From Akkermansia muciniphila (GTDB taxonomy: Bacteria; Verrucomicrobiota; Verrucomicrobiia; Limisphaerales; SXTU01): a stretch of DNA of 64,000 bases. Positions 18,846 to 26,973 of this stretch are shown in pieces. The notes beneath the pieces were generated by a model. The model saw nothing but the letters and a program-made list of their open reading frames with translations. It searched no databases and was not told where the DNA came from. Both the position numbers and the translations under genes were made by a program. Location: assembly GCA_945874145.1 (NCBI GenBank), contig CAMCFN010000009.1:25370-89369 (forward strand). Direction: 5' to 3'. Positions within the stretch are counted from its first letter, which is position 1, and the number at the start of each line of letters is the position of its first letter.

Positions 18846-20312
18846 ATGTCTCCACTCACTTGCCGGGTTTTGCTCTGCCTGATCGCCAGCAGTCTCGCCG
18901 CCTTCGCCGAGGTGAAGGCGGGTCATTACAACCTCGCGGAGGTGCGCGATGCGGCCACGCTCGAAACGCGCGTGGTGGAGGACTGGCAGCCGTGGGGAGC
19001 CGACGCGAAGCTACGGCGGAAGCTGGTCGAGATCACCGTGTGCGAATGGTGGCCGGGGCAGAAGGTGCGGCTGCCGGTCACGCTCCTCGCGCCCGCCGCC
19101 GGCGCAACGCGGAACGTCATCATCGGCAACACGGGCGTGCAGTTGAAAGCGGCGGCTCCGACCGGCGCGATGCTGCGGCTGCTGCGCGACCACGGCGTTG
19201 GCATCCTGCTCATCGGCATGACTTCGATCGATCTGATGGAGCCGGCCGGCAAGCTGGACGTGGGGATGAAAGCAAATTTCCTCCAGACCAAGGACGCGCG
19301 TTACACGCCGGCCTGGATCTGGGGCATGAGCGACATGCGCGCGCTGACGGCCGCACTGGCGGATACGAATGTTTTCCAGCCGGGCAAGGTTCTGGCTACG
19401 GGTGGCTCCAAGCGCGGTGTCGGAGCGGCTGCTGCCGGCATCGCGGACGACCGTTTCACGGCCATCCTGCCAGTCGTGGCCCCGATCATTGACAGTCCGG
19501 GCGGTCCGTATGTCGAAGGCATGATGCCGGCGGAGGTCACGCGCGCGAACGAACAGTTCCTCGCCGATTTGCTGGCGGACAAGGTGCCCAACGCCCCCGC
19601 CTCCGCACGCACGCCGTTGATCAGCCGACAGAAGGCGCGTGCGGACGAACGCATCACCGTGCGCGAAGCGCGCGACGCCGGCTGGAGCGAAGCTGAGATG
19701 AAGGCTGCTTGCACCGTGGCGTGGGAGGTCTGCCGCACGACGAGCTATCTGCCGGCGTTGCGGAGGCGCGGGTTGGAAATCTTTTACAACCAAGGCTCGA
19801 ACGACGCGGTCAGTCCGGGCCTACGCGAGTTGGGCCGGCGTTTTCCAGACTTTCCCATCTACGTCGTGCCCGGCGGCCATCACGGCGCGGCAAAGGAGAC
19901 GGGCATGAAGAAACAGGTCGGCTCACTGCCCGAGGTGGACGAAAACCTCTACGCCTTCTCCGTGCACCATTTCTTCGGCACGCGGCCGATGGTCGCACCG
20001 CCAAAGGTGACGAGCCAGTGGGACGCCCTCACGCGCCGCCTGCAAGTAACCGTGCGCTTCCCCGACGGCGCGGAACCGCAGCAGAACGACCTATGGTGGG
20101 CCGTGAACCGCCACCCCGACTACACGCTCGCGATGGAATACGACGCTTGGGAGTCCGTGCCGATGAAGCGCACTGGAGCGGCAATGTTCAGCGGCGAAGC
20201 GACCATGAGCGCCAAGCCCCGGACGCTGGACTTCCTCACCGTCCATCAGCACGCAGCCAACGGCTCCACGCTGACGCTATCGAGTCCGCTGCTGTTCCTT
20301 GAAGTGCGGTGA
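18846..20312 (+). CDS. secreted PqaA-like alpha/beta hydrolase
   Basis: This 488-residue exported protein has a signal peptide (LLCLIASSLAAFAE). It resembles the PhoPQ-activated pathogenicity-related (PqaA) group of alpha/beta hydrolases. The nucleophile elbow is TGGSKRGVG (Ser in GxSxxG), followed by DDRFTAILPVVAPIID. A plausible acid is the Asp in YNQGSNDAVSPG and the His is in VPGGHHGAAKE. The C-terminal part (from about residue 375) reads as a beta-sandwich around SQWDALTRRLQVTVRFPDGA. The substrate is unknown; esters of carbohydrates would fit the surrounding secreted enzymes, but that is inference. It is divergently arranged with the heme protein gene, with only 27 bp between the longest plausible starts. 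No downstream partner is on the same strand within 1 kb. Confidence 0.7.
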   Translation: MSPLTCRVLLCLIASSLAAFAEVKAGHYNLAEVRDAATLETRVVEDWQPWGADAKLRRKLVEITVCEWWPGQKVRLPVTLLAPAAGATRNVIIGNTGVQLKAAAPTGAMLRLLRDHGVGILLIGMTSIDLMEPAGKLDVGMKANFLQTKDARYTPAWIWGMSDMRALTAALADTNVFQPGKVLATGGSKRGVGAAAAGIADDRFTAILPVVAPIIDSPGGPYVEGMMPAEVTRANEQFLADLLADKVPNAPASARTPLISRQKARADERITVREARDAGWSEAEMKAACTVAWEVCRTTSYLPALRRRGLEIFYNQGSNDAVSPGLRELGRRFPDFPIYVVPGGHHGAAKETGMKKQVGSLPEVDENLYAFSVHHFFGTRPMVAPPKVTSQWDALTRRLQVTVRFPDGAEPQQNDLWWAVNRHPDYTLAMEYDAWESVPMKRTGAAMFSGEATMSAKPRTLDFLTVHQHAANGSTLTLSSPLLFLEVR

Positions 20313-20453
20313 AGTGCTGCCGCTTTCTTGCGCCACTCGGGGTGGAGTTGAGGGCAAAGGGCGAAGCAGGACAGCGCGTGCCGCCTGTGCTTCCATTTTC
20401 AAATTCCGCTCACGCGGGGAGTTATAGATGGATGCCAGACTGGAAGCACTGAC

Positions 20454-21287
20454 CTACTTCCCCTTCGCCTTCCGATCGCGCAGCATCGGCGCGAGAAATT
20501 TCACCGTCTCGTCGCCGATGACGTGGTAGCCGGCGAGGTTGGGGTGCCGGTCCCCATACCAGCCGGGCAGGTGCCCGAAGTGCGCGTCGAGGCGGTTGTC
20601 CATCACCACGACCGTGGGCGGCGTGCCGCTGGCGAAGGGCTTGGCGAACTCGTGAAACTTCTCGGGGATCTTCGCGAGCGGGAAGCGCCGGTAGTTGAGC
20701 ATGTTCGGCCCCTTCTCCAACTCAGCGGCGTAGCGCGGGTAGATGTCGAAGAGCCGGAGCTTCTCCTTCTCCGCGACCTGGCGGATGAGGTTGTTGATGC
20801 GCTCGCTACCGGCGGCGTCAGCGTAGGGAATCACCGTCATGGGAATGAGCATCGCCGCCGGATGGTCCTTCCGCAGCAGGGCCAGCAACGCGTGGAAGTC
20901 CTTCGGGAAGTTGTTCGTGAAGTCCTCGCGGCGCGCATTGTCGTTCAGGCCGTAGCGGACGAAGATGTAGTCAAGTCCAGGCAGCTTCGACGCAAGTTTC
21001 TCGTAACGGCCCGAGTCCACGAGGCGCTGAATGTATTCGCCGCTGAGGGCGAGGTTGATGACGTTGCAAGGCGGCAGGTCGCCCTCGGCGGCGAGGAGTT
21101 GGCGGATGATGTCCTCGAGGTGCGGGCCTTCCTTCACGAGCTTGCGCGGGACGCTGCCCTCGGCCGTGCTGTCGCCGAGGATGAGGATTTGCACCTTGCC
21201 CTCGTGCTCGGCGCGCAACGCAGTCGACCCGAGGAAGGTCAGCGCAAGAAAGGCGGTCAGTCGGAGGATGCGGGACAACGTGGTCAT
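20454..21287 (-). CDS. secreted SGNH/GDSL hydrolase
   Basis: This 277-residue lipase/esterase-like protein has a signal peptide (LRLTAFLALTFLGSTALRAE). SGNH blocks are visible: block I LILGDSTAEGSV (Ser nucleophile), block II Gly in LALSGEYIQ, block III Asn in YGLNDNARRED, and block V Asp-x-x-His in GDRHPNLAGY. The family deacylates carbohydrates, lipids or xylan side chains. A periplasmic carbohydrate-esterase role fits the surroundings. Start chosen: ATG at 21287 (MTTLSRIL). An ATG eight codons upstream is possible but less signal-like. It is divergent from the Tat-signal protein at 21383, with about 95 bp between them that should hold both promoters. Confidence 0.85.
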   Translation of the reverse strand: MTTLSRILRLTAFLALTFLGSTALRAEHEGKVQILILGDSTAEGSVPRKLVKEGPHLEDIIRQLLAAEGDLPPCNVINLALSGEYIQRLVDSGRYEKLASKLPGLDYIFVRYGLNDNARREDFTNNFPKDFHALLALLRKDHPAAMLIPMTVIPYADAAGSERINNLIRQVAEKEKLRLFDIYPRYAAELEKGPNMLNYRRFPLAKIPEKFHEFAKPFASGTPPTVVVMDNRLDAHFGHLPGWYGDRHPNLAGYHVIGDETVKFLAPMLRDRKAKGK

Positions 21288-21382
21288 GCGCCGAGCTTGG
21301 CCGACCAACATGGCGCGTCAACGGCGGACTGCCCCCGCCCGCCCGCCTTGCCTTCCCGCCGCTCCGGTGTTTAATCGCTCCC

Positions 21383-22675
21383 ATGACCACCGCACACCGC
21401 GCATCTCGCCGCGACTTCCTCACCACTGTGGCCGCCGGTCTGTCGTGTGCCGCGAGCGGCCTGCCCGCCCTCGCCGCTTCCGCCGCCCAGCGCCCGAGGC
21501 GCCTCGCCGTCGTCACCACCGAATGGCGCTACCACTCGCACGCGTGGCACATGGCCGAGCGCTTCCTCAACGGCTACCCAGTGAAAGGCCGCTGGCACCG
21601 CCCGCCCCTCGAAGTCGTCTCCGCCTACGTGGACCAGACGCCGGAGAAAGACCTCAGCCGCGACCGCGCCAAGGAGTTCGGCTTCACGATTTACCCAACC
21701 GTCGCCGAGGCGTTGCGCTGCGGCGGCAAGCAGCTCGCCGTGGACGCCGTGCTCCTCATCGGCGAACACGGCAATTACCCGAAGAACGAACTCGGCCAGA
21801 CCCAATACCCGCGCTACGAGCTGTTCAAACAAATCACCGACGTCTTCCGCGCCGACGGCCGCACCGCGCCCGTCTTCAACGACAAGCACCTCTCGTGGAA
21901 ATGGGAGTGGGCGCAGGAGATGGTCGCCATTTCGCGCGAGCTGAAGTTCCCCTTCCTCGCCGGCTCGTCGCTGCCCGTCACCTGGCGCATGCCCGCCGTC
22001 GAGATGCCCAGCGGGGCCGACGTGCAGGAAGTCATGTCCGTGGCGATGGGCGGCGTGGACAGCTACGACTTCCACGCCCTCGAAGTCATCCAGTGCATGG
22101 CCGAGCGGCGACGCGGCGGGGAAACCGGCGTGCGGGCCGTCCAAGCCCTGCGCGGCGACGCCGTCTGGGCGGCGATGGAGAAACCCACTTGGGCCGCCGG
22201 CGGCTGGGACCCCACGCTCTTCGCCGCGTGCCTCGCGCGCAGCCACACGCTCGCGCAGCCGCCCAACGGCAGCCACCGCCACCCCACGCCCGCGCAGATG
22301 CGCGCCTTCGTCAAGGACCCGGCCGCCTACCGCATCGAGTATGTGGACGGCCTCCGCGCCACGATGTTTCTCCTCAACGGCCTCGTCGGCGACTTCACCT
22401 TTGCCGCGCGGCTGCGGGGGCAGGCCGAGCCGCTTTCCACACTGTTTTATCTGCCGCCGAATCCGAACGTCGTCTATTCCGCCGCGCTCATGGCGCAGGC
22501 CGAGCGGATGTTTGTGACCGGCAAGGCCCCGTATCCCATCGAACGCACGCTGCTCACCAGCGGCATCCTCGCCGCCGCGCTGCAAAGCCGGGGAGCCGAC
22601 GGCCAACGCCTCGAAACGCCCCACCTCGCCGTGGAGTATCAGGCCCCGCAGGAATCGCTCTTCTGGAAGGAGTAA
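21383..22675 (+). CDS. Tat-exported protein of unknown function
   Basis: This 430-residue protein begins with a twin-arginine signal (ASRRDFLTTVAAGLSCAASG), so it is probably folded, and perhaps cofactor-loaded, before export. The body has a Rossmann-like start (RRLAVVTTEWRYHSHAWHMA), a segment VDAVLLIGEHGNYPKNELGQ, and PVFNDKHLSWKWEWA. Similar Tat-signal proteins are frequent in Planctomycetes and Verrucomicrobia, but I know of no assigned reaction. The histidine- and tryptophan-rich central part suggests a metal or sugar site, though this is speculative. No operon partner is obvious; the next gene is on the opposite strand. Confidence 0.75.
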   Translation: MTTAHRASRRDFLTTVAAGLSCAASGLPALAASAAQRPRRLAVVTTEWRYHSHAWHMAERFLNGYPVKGRWHRPPLEVVSAYVDQTPEKDLSRDRAKEFGFTIYPTVAEALRCGGKQLAVDAVLLIGEHGNYPKNELGQTQYPRYELFKQITDVFRADGRTAPVFNDKHLSWKWEWAQEMVAISRELKFPFLAGSSLPVTWRMPAVEMPSGADVQEVMSVAMGGVDSYDFHALEVIQCMAERRRGGETGVRAVQALRGDAVWAAMEKPTWAAGGWDPTLFAACLARSHTLAQPPNGSHRHPTPAQMRAFVKDPAAYRIEYVDGLRATMFLLNGLVGDFTFAARLRGQAEPLSTLFYLPPNPNVVYSAALMAQAERMFVTGKAPYPIERTLLTSGILAAALQSRGADGQRLETPHLAVEYQAPQESLFWKE

Positions 22676-22814
22676 ACTCAATCTCTAACTGCGGAAAGCA
22701 GGTTGATGCGGCAAGTCTGGGCCGCCAAAGAGCGCGGAATGCAATGGATCGCCGAGCATTACTCGGCCTGAACGCCACCATCCGCCAAAGCCGAGGGATG
22801 TTCGGCGCTCCGGC

Positions 22815-23756
22815 TCAATCCCCCGGCAGTTTCCACCGCCCCAGCAGGCGTAGATCATCCACCAGAAACTCCTGCGCCCCTGCCCCGCTGAACTCGATGG
22901 TGAACCAGTCAGCGCTCACATGTGGGAAATTTGGAAAGGAGCTGAAGGACAATTCCACCCGCTGCCATTTGTCATCCAGCACGGCCTCGATGAGCGACCC
23001 GACGGACACCGCTTGCGGGCTGTGCGCATAAGCATGGAGCGTGAATCGCGCCTTGCCGGTCCCGCCCGGCGCACGCAGCCAAAGTCGCAGCCCGGTGGCG
23101 AGTTGGTGTGAGTAATGCCAGCCTCGCACCCGCGGCGTTCCGACCGTCACGGCCCGCTGCCCAGCCGGCAAAGGGACCAGCAAGGCGGCGTTGCCATCAT
23201 GCGCCTGCGTGGACGGCTTCAGTGGTGGAACATCGGCTGACGCGGATTCCAGCATCCATCCGGAAACGCCTTCTTCAAAACCATCCAAGAACGGCCAGAA
23301 GAGGCGCGTGGGTTTCTCCACGCCGGTGAGCCGAGGAACCACCGCCCGCATCGGCGAGAGCCGGCGGGAGCCTTCGCCCCCACTCACGAAATAAACAATG
23401 GGAACGTCGAGCTCCTCCACCGGCAAGCTCGCCTCCCACACCGCGCCGCGCTGCACCATCGGCAGCCCACGCCAGTCGCGCGCCGGCCAGTGACCCGGAG
23501 CATCCACGCTGAAGTGCAGTGTGACCGGGGATGCCGCCGCCGCCGCACCCGGCTGCCACTTCACCTTGAGCTGTTCCGCCAAATGCTCCGCCCGCAGGGA
23601 CTCAAAGCCAGCGCCCAGATCATTGGTGGTGAAGCCGCGAGGATAGGCAGTCACGCCACTGACCCAGGCATCCGCCGCCAGCCGGGATTGTGCCGGCGCC
23701 GTTGGGCGCAGGCATAAACCAAGCAGGAGGAAAAGCGCGACGCGCAGCACGATCAC
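22815..23756 (-). CDS. secreted protein with carbohydrate-binding-like domain
   Basis: This 313-residue protein starts at a GTG (23756) that overlaps the stop of the preceding LapA-like gene as GTGA, so translation is probably coupled. A signal peptide follows at once (VALFLLLGLCLRPTAPAQS). The N-terminal half has strands around VTLHFSVDAPGHWPARDWR and IVYFVSGGEGSRRL. The C-terminal half (about residues 165-310) reads as a CBM/galactose-binding-like beta-sandwich, from WPFLDGFEEGVSGWML to WQRVELSFSSFPNF and the closing LVDDLRLLGRW. There is no recognisable catalytic motif, so binding rather than hydrolysis is likely. The upstream open frame to 24095 overlaps the LapA-like gene in another frame and is not coding. 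Confidence 0.7.
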   Translation of the reverse strand: MIVLRVALFLLLGLCLRPTAPAQSRLAADAWVSGVTAYPRGFTTNDLGAGFESLRAEHLAEQLKVKWQPGAAAAASPVTLHFSVDAPGHWPARDWRGLPMVQRGAVWEASLPVEELDVPIVYFVSGGEGSRRLSPMRAVVPRLTGVEKPTRLFWPFLDGFEEGVSGWMLESASADVPPLKPSTQAHDGNAALLVPLPAGQRAVTVGTPRVRGWHYSHQLATGLRLWLRAPGGTGKARFTLHAYAHSPQAVSVGSLIEAVLDDKWQRVELSFSSFPNFPHVSADWFTIEFSGAGAQEFLVDDLRLLGRWKLPGD

Positions 23757-24001
23757 TTGCCAGATTTGCCACCGGAACCGCCGCTGCTGGCCTTGCCGCC
23801 GCCAGCAGTCAGGATGGTGCCGGTCAAAACGCCCACGGCAAAGAAGGCGAAATACATCAGCGCGGAAGGCAGCGTCACCTTGGTGGGCAACACCGGCTTG
23901 AGGGCGAACTCCACGGTGCCCCGGTTCTCCATCCCCATCAGCACGAGGAACAACAGGACGACGATCAGGAAGACAGTTTTCAACAGCAGCTTGGCGCTCA
24001 T
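23753..24001 (-). CDS. LapA-domain (DUF1049)-like small membrane protein
   Basis: This 82-residue inner-membrane protein has two helices, residues about 5-24 (KTVFLIVVLLFLVLMGMENR) and about 44-65 (LPSALMYFAFFAVGVLTGTI). The loop between them begins with an N-R-x-x-V-E-F pattern (NRGTVEF) typical of the lipopolysaccharide-assembly protein A domain. The C-terminus is a short Gly/Ser/Lys tail. Start chosen: ATG at 24001 (MSAKLLLK). LapA-like proteins take part in envelope homeostasis in proteobacteria, and the function in this phylum is unknown. The stop overlaps the GTG start of the next gene by 4 nt. Confidence 0.8.
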   Translation of the reverse strand: MSAKLLLKTVFLIVVLLFLVLMGMENRGTVEFALKPVLPTKVTLPSALMYFAFFAVGVLTGTILTAGGGKASSGGSGGKSGK

Positions 24002-24079
24002 AAATAAAATCCGGGCGGACGCTAGCAACGGAGCCGCGCGTTGTCAGCAGACAGTTGTCGCGGTTCTCCTTTGGTTCGT

Positions 24080-24122
24080 CATCCTGCTCCTTCAATACGG
24101 AGTGAAGCGGAGCAGGATTGCG
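24080..24122. repeat. hairpin in divergent intergenic region
   Basis: An inverted repeat with 10-bp arms (ATCCTGCTCC, then GGAGCAGGAT), extended by TTCA/TGAA with a 2-nt bulge, lies between the divergently transcribed LapA-like and cobalamin adenosyltransferase genes. It could be an intergenic repeat of the type seen elsewhere in the window or a shared regulatory hairpin. Confidence 0.55.
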
Positions 24123-24184
24123 AGCAGCAGGAAATCACCGGAGCGCACTTGCGCTTAGCGCGGGCCACCCTACTTTGCCCGCGC

Positions 24185-24724
24185 ATGAGCATAGCAACCA
24201 AGACCGGCGACCGGGGCACGACGGGCCTGATGTATAACCGCCGCGTGTCTAAGTGCCACCCGCGCGTGGAGGCTTACGGCACGGTGGATGAGCTGAACGC
24301 GGCGCTCGGCTGGGCGCGGGCGTCGGCGCAGCATGAGTTTGTCAGCGGCGGCCTGCTCGCCATCCAGCGCGATCTGGTGACGTTGATGGGCGAACTCGCG
24401 ACGGGAACGGAGGATCTGCCGCGCTACGCGAAGGACGGCTTCACCCTCGTGAGTGCTGAACTGACCGTGAAGCTGGACAAGCTCGTGCTGGAAATCGAAG
24501 CTCAGAGCATCACCTTCAAGGGTTGGGCCACGCCGGGGGCGACGACGAACAGCGCCGCCTTGGACGTGGCGCGCACGGTCTGCCGGCGAGCCGAACGGCG
24601 TGTGTGCGCCCTGCACGAAGCCGGCCAGCTTCTCAACGCCGAGATCATCATTTACCTCAACCGGCTGGCGGATTTGCTGTGGCTCTTCGCGCGCTGGGTG
24701 GAGACTAAGGCGGGGATTGAGTGA
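24185..24724 (+). CDS. cob(I)alamin adenosyltransferase, PduO type
   Basis: This 179-residue cytoplasmic enzyme transfers the adenosyl group of ATP to reduced cobalamin, making adenosylcobalamin. Motifs are the N-terminal ATP-binding TKTGDRGTTGLMYNRRVSK, VEAYGTVDELNAALG, and ARTVCRRAERRVCALHE with the conserved arginines, then NRLADLLWLFAR near the end. Length and order match PduO-type ATR. Start chosen: ATG at 24185 (MSIATKTG), immediately before the conserved motif. The gene stands alone. It converges with the RibD-like gene 85 bp downstream. Its presence implies that the organism uses B12-dependent enzymes. Confidence 0.93.
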   Translation: MSIATKTGDRGTTGLMYNRRVSKCHPRVEAYGTVDELNAALGWARASAQHEFVSGGLLAIQRDLVTLMGELATGTEDLPRYAKDGFTLVSAELTVKLDKLVLEIEAQSITFKGWATPGATTNSAALDVARTVCRRAERRVCALHEAGQLLNAEIIIYLNRLADLLWLFARWVETKAGIE

Positions 24725-24809
24725 TTAATTTCAGCACGGAGTCGGCCTCGGACGCAGTTGCAATATCTTGGATGCATGGCTGTTGTGGACTCAAGGCTGA
24801 TGCGCGTCG

Positions 24810-25568
24810 TCAGCGGCTTCGTGCGGCAGCGCGTTGGTTAGCGCGGCGGAAGACGCAGAACAACTCGTCGCCGACGCGCTTCGTGGAGGTGAGCCGCATT
24901 TGAAATGCGTCGCTCAAACCTGGAAAGCCAACGCCATCCGCAATCGTGGGCGCAGCGCGTCCTCCGATGATGCGCGGGCAAATGGTGAGATGCAGTTCGT
25001 CCACCAATCCGGCGCGGAAGAGCGCGTCATTTAGTTCGCCGCCGCCTTCGCAAAGCAGCCGTCTCACCTGCCACTCAGCCCACAGCCAGCGCAGTGCGAC
25101 AGCGAAGTCCACGCCATCCGCGCCTGCAACTTTCACCGCGTCCGCAACTGCGTTGAGTTTTTTCAACGCCGCAGCCGGGGCGCGTTCACTCGCGAGCACG
25201 ATGATGGGGGAACACCGTTCGCGGAAGCAGGCGGCCTGAGGGTTCAACGAACCGGAGCCGGTGACAACGATGCGGAGGTGACAGTCGGCCAGCCCACGCC
25301 GGCGGCGAAGCTGACGGAAACATTCCGCACCGGGGCCGAGGGTGTAGTCGTGCAAGTCCACCGTGCGCGCGCCGCTCATCACGGCGTCGGCAGTGGCGCG
25401 GAGCTCGTAGAGATGCTCGTGATCGCGCACGCTGCCAAAGGTGCCGCTTGTGCGGTTCGCCGTGGCGATCTTGCCGTCGGCGGACATCGCCATGTTCACC
25501 AGCACGAAGGGGCGCGCGGAGGAGTCGGACTTGGGGTTTAGGGGTTCGAACTGGTGGCGCTGACTCAT
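24810..25568 (-). CDS. RibD C-terminal domain / dihydrofolate reductase-like protein
   Basis: This 252-residue stand-alone reductase domain is of the RibD_C type, which in riboflavin synthesis reduces the pyrimidine intermediate with NADPH. Landmarks are PFVLVNMAMSADGKIA at the N-terminus, DAVMSGARTVDLHDYTLGP, LLCEGGGELNDALFRAGLVD, DELHLTICPRIIGG, and the closing SDAFQMRLTSTKRVGDELF. No deaminase half is present, so it is not a bifunctional RibD. Such monofunctional proteins can serve in riboflavin synthesis or reduce other pterin-like substrates. It lies 47 bp after queA on the same strand, so the two are probably co-transcribed. Confidence 0.88.
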   Translation of the reverse strand: MSQRHQFEPLNPKSDSSARPFVLVNMAMSADGKIATANRTSGTFGSVRDHEHLYELRATADAVMSGARTVDLHDYTLGPGAECFRQLRRRRGLADCHLRIVVTGSGSLNPQAACFRERCSPIIVLASERAPAAALKKLNAVADAVKVAGADGVDFAVALRWLWAEWQVRRLLCEGGGELNDALFRAGLVDELHLTICPRIIGGRAAPTIADGVGFPGLSDAFQMRLTSTKRVGDELFCVFRRANQRAAARSR

Positions 25569-25615
25569 GACCGCAGCAACTAGAAACCCGAATCGAAAAA
25601 CTCGAAACTCGAAAC

Positions 25616-26689
25616 TTACAAGAGGAGCATCGCGTCGCCGTAGCTGAAGAACCGATAGCGCTCGCGCACCGCTTCAGCATAGGTGGCGAGCATGAGTTCA
25701 CGGCCGCGCACTTCACCCGGCATGGCGAAGGCGCTCACGAGCATCAGCAGCGTGGACTCCGGAAGATGGAAGTTCGTCAGGAGAGCATCCACGATGCGAA
25801 ACGTGAAAGGCGGGTGGATGAAGATGCGCGTCCGGCTGGTGACGGGGGTAAGCGGACTACCCGCAGCAGACAAGGCCGCAGCGGATTCGAGAACGCGCAC
25901 CGTGGTGGTGCCGACGGCGATCACCCGCCGGCGGTCGCGTTTCGCCGCGTTGATAGCATCGGCGGTCGGGGCGGGTAATTCAAAGCGCTCCTCGTGCATG
26001 ATATGACTGGCCAACTCCGCAGCTTTCACAGGCGTAAACGTGCCGAGGCCAACATGGAGCGTGACGAAGTGAATTTGCACACCGCGCGCGCGCAATGCAT
26101 CCAGAACTTCCGGGGTGAAGTGCAGCCCGGCAGTCGGGGCCGCCACGGAACCGGCGGGTGCCGCAAAAACGGTCTGATAGCGCGAGTCGTCCTCGCTTCC
26201 GGCAGTCCGTGCGATGTAGGGCGGAAGGGGAATTTCACCGTGACTTTCCAGCTCATCAAGGATGTTCGCCGTGCCATGAAAGCACACGCGGCAGTGGCCT
26301 TCCGCATTCTTCTCCAAAACAACCGCACTCACTGATGACCTAACACCTTGGTTATCAATTAGTTGGATTTCAGTTCCAGCTCGCACTCGCCGTCCCGGGC
26401 GGAGCATGGTCCACCACTCATTCCGCGTAATTTCTTCCACGAGCAAGAGTTCTATGTGCCCACCAGTCAAAGGTTTATGCCCACGAAGCCGGGCGCGGAG
26501 CACGCGTGAATTGTTTAAGACCAGCACATCGCCAGAGCGCACGAAGTCCAGCAAGTCGCGGAATTGGCGATGCTCGATGCGTTCGTGGCCCCGGTGCAGC
26601 ACCAATAAGCGCGAACCATCACGGGTCAAAGCAGGTGCCTGCGCAATCAGTTCGGGAGGAAGCGGGTAAACGAAGTCAGCAGTCAGCAC
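25616..26689 (-). CDS. queA: tRNA preQ1(34) S-adenosylmethionine ribosyltransferase-isomerase
   Basis: This 357-residue enzyme makes epoxyqueuosine in the wobble position of Asp, Asn, His and Tyr tRNAs, using the ribosyl part of SAM. The N-terminus YPLPPELIAQAPALTRDGSR, the centre FAAPAGSVAAPTAGLHFTPE, HVGLGTFTPVKA, IAVGTTTVRVLESA, and the C-terminal LLTNFHLPESTLLMLVSAFA and FSYGDAMLL are all diagnostic. Length equals E. coli QueA (356). It is divergent from mraZ across a 284-bp intergenic region and is followed by the RibD-like gene. Confidence 0.96.
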   Translation of the reverse strand: MLTADFVYPLPPELIAQAPALTRDGSRLLVLHRGHERIEHRQFRDLLDFVRSGDVLVLNNSRVLRARLRGHKPLTGGHIELLLVEEITRNEWWTMLRPGRRVRAGTEIQLIDNQGVRSSVSAVVLEKNAEGHCRVCFHGTANILDELESHGEIPLPPYIARTAGSEDDSRYQTVFAAPAGSVAAPTAGLHFTPEVLDALRARGVQIHFVTLHVGLGTFTPVKAAELASHIMHEERFELPAPTADAINAAKRDRRRVIAVGTTTVRVLESAAALSAAGSPLTPVTSRTRIFIHPPFTFRIVDALLTNFHLPESTLLMLVSAFAMPGEVRGRELMLATYAEAVRERYRFFSYGDAMLLL

Positions 26690-26848
26690 AGAGGGGTATT
26701 TCGAAGCAATTGCGGGCTTAAATCCGAATATATTACGATTATCAATTAAGTTTCCGTTAAAGTGACTGCTTCTTTCCTGCCTTGTCCATAATCCACTTTG
26801 GAAAGCGCCGAAGTAGTGATAAAAAAATCCTTCGCATCTCTTTGTAAA

Positions 26849-26895
26849 TCAACAGGTAAAGGATAATGGAAACTTTTCAAAGGCTTACCTGTTGA
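26849..26895. promoter_or_regulatory. 11-bp inverted repeat upstream of mraZ
   Basis: TCAACAGGTAA (26849-26859) and TTACCTGTTGA (26885-26895) are perfect inverse complements separated by 25 bp. The right arm overlaps the predicted -35 box of the mraZ promoter (TTGACC, 26892-26897). This is a candidate second operator for an unknown regulator of the dcw cluster. Confidence 0.5.
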
Positions 26896-26921
26896 CCGAT
26901 TTGGGGGGAAATGGGTAAAAC
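26892..26921 (+). promoter_or_regulatory. putative mraZ (dcw cluster) promoter
   Basis: TTGACC at 26892-26897 and TAAAAC at 26916-26921 are separated by 18 bp. The -10 box lies inside the MraZ operator array, so MraZ binding would block it directly. Matches are 5/6 and 4/6 to consensus. The ATG of mraZ is about 53 bp downstream. Confidence 0.45.
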
Positions 26922-26946
26922 TGGGGCGCTCTGGGGCTATCTGGGT
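26902..26946 (+). promoter_or_regulatory. MraZ operator, five TGGGN boxes
   Basis: Five TGGG(N) boxes start at 26902, 26912, 26922, 26932 and 26942, so the spacing is exactly 10 bp. The known MraZ binding site is a set of TGGGN direct repeats separated by 5 nt upstream of mraZ. This site has the same geometry but more boxes than the three of E. coli. Autoregulation of the dcw cluster by MraZ is therefore strongly indicated. Confidence 0.9.
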
Positions 26947-26973
26947 TGAAATAGTGGCATCGGAGCAGGGTAA

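Noticed and set aside
21031..23031. Plus-strand ORF of 666 codons spanning the SGNH and Tat-protein genes
   Set aside because: It overlaps two well-supported genes in other frames and reads as Arg/Pro/Ala low complexity. It is a product of high GC content.
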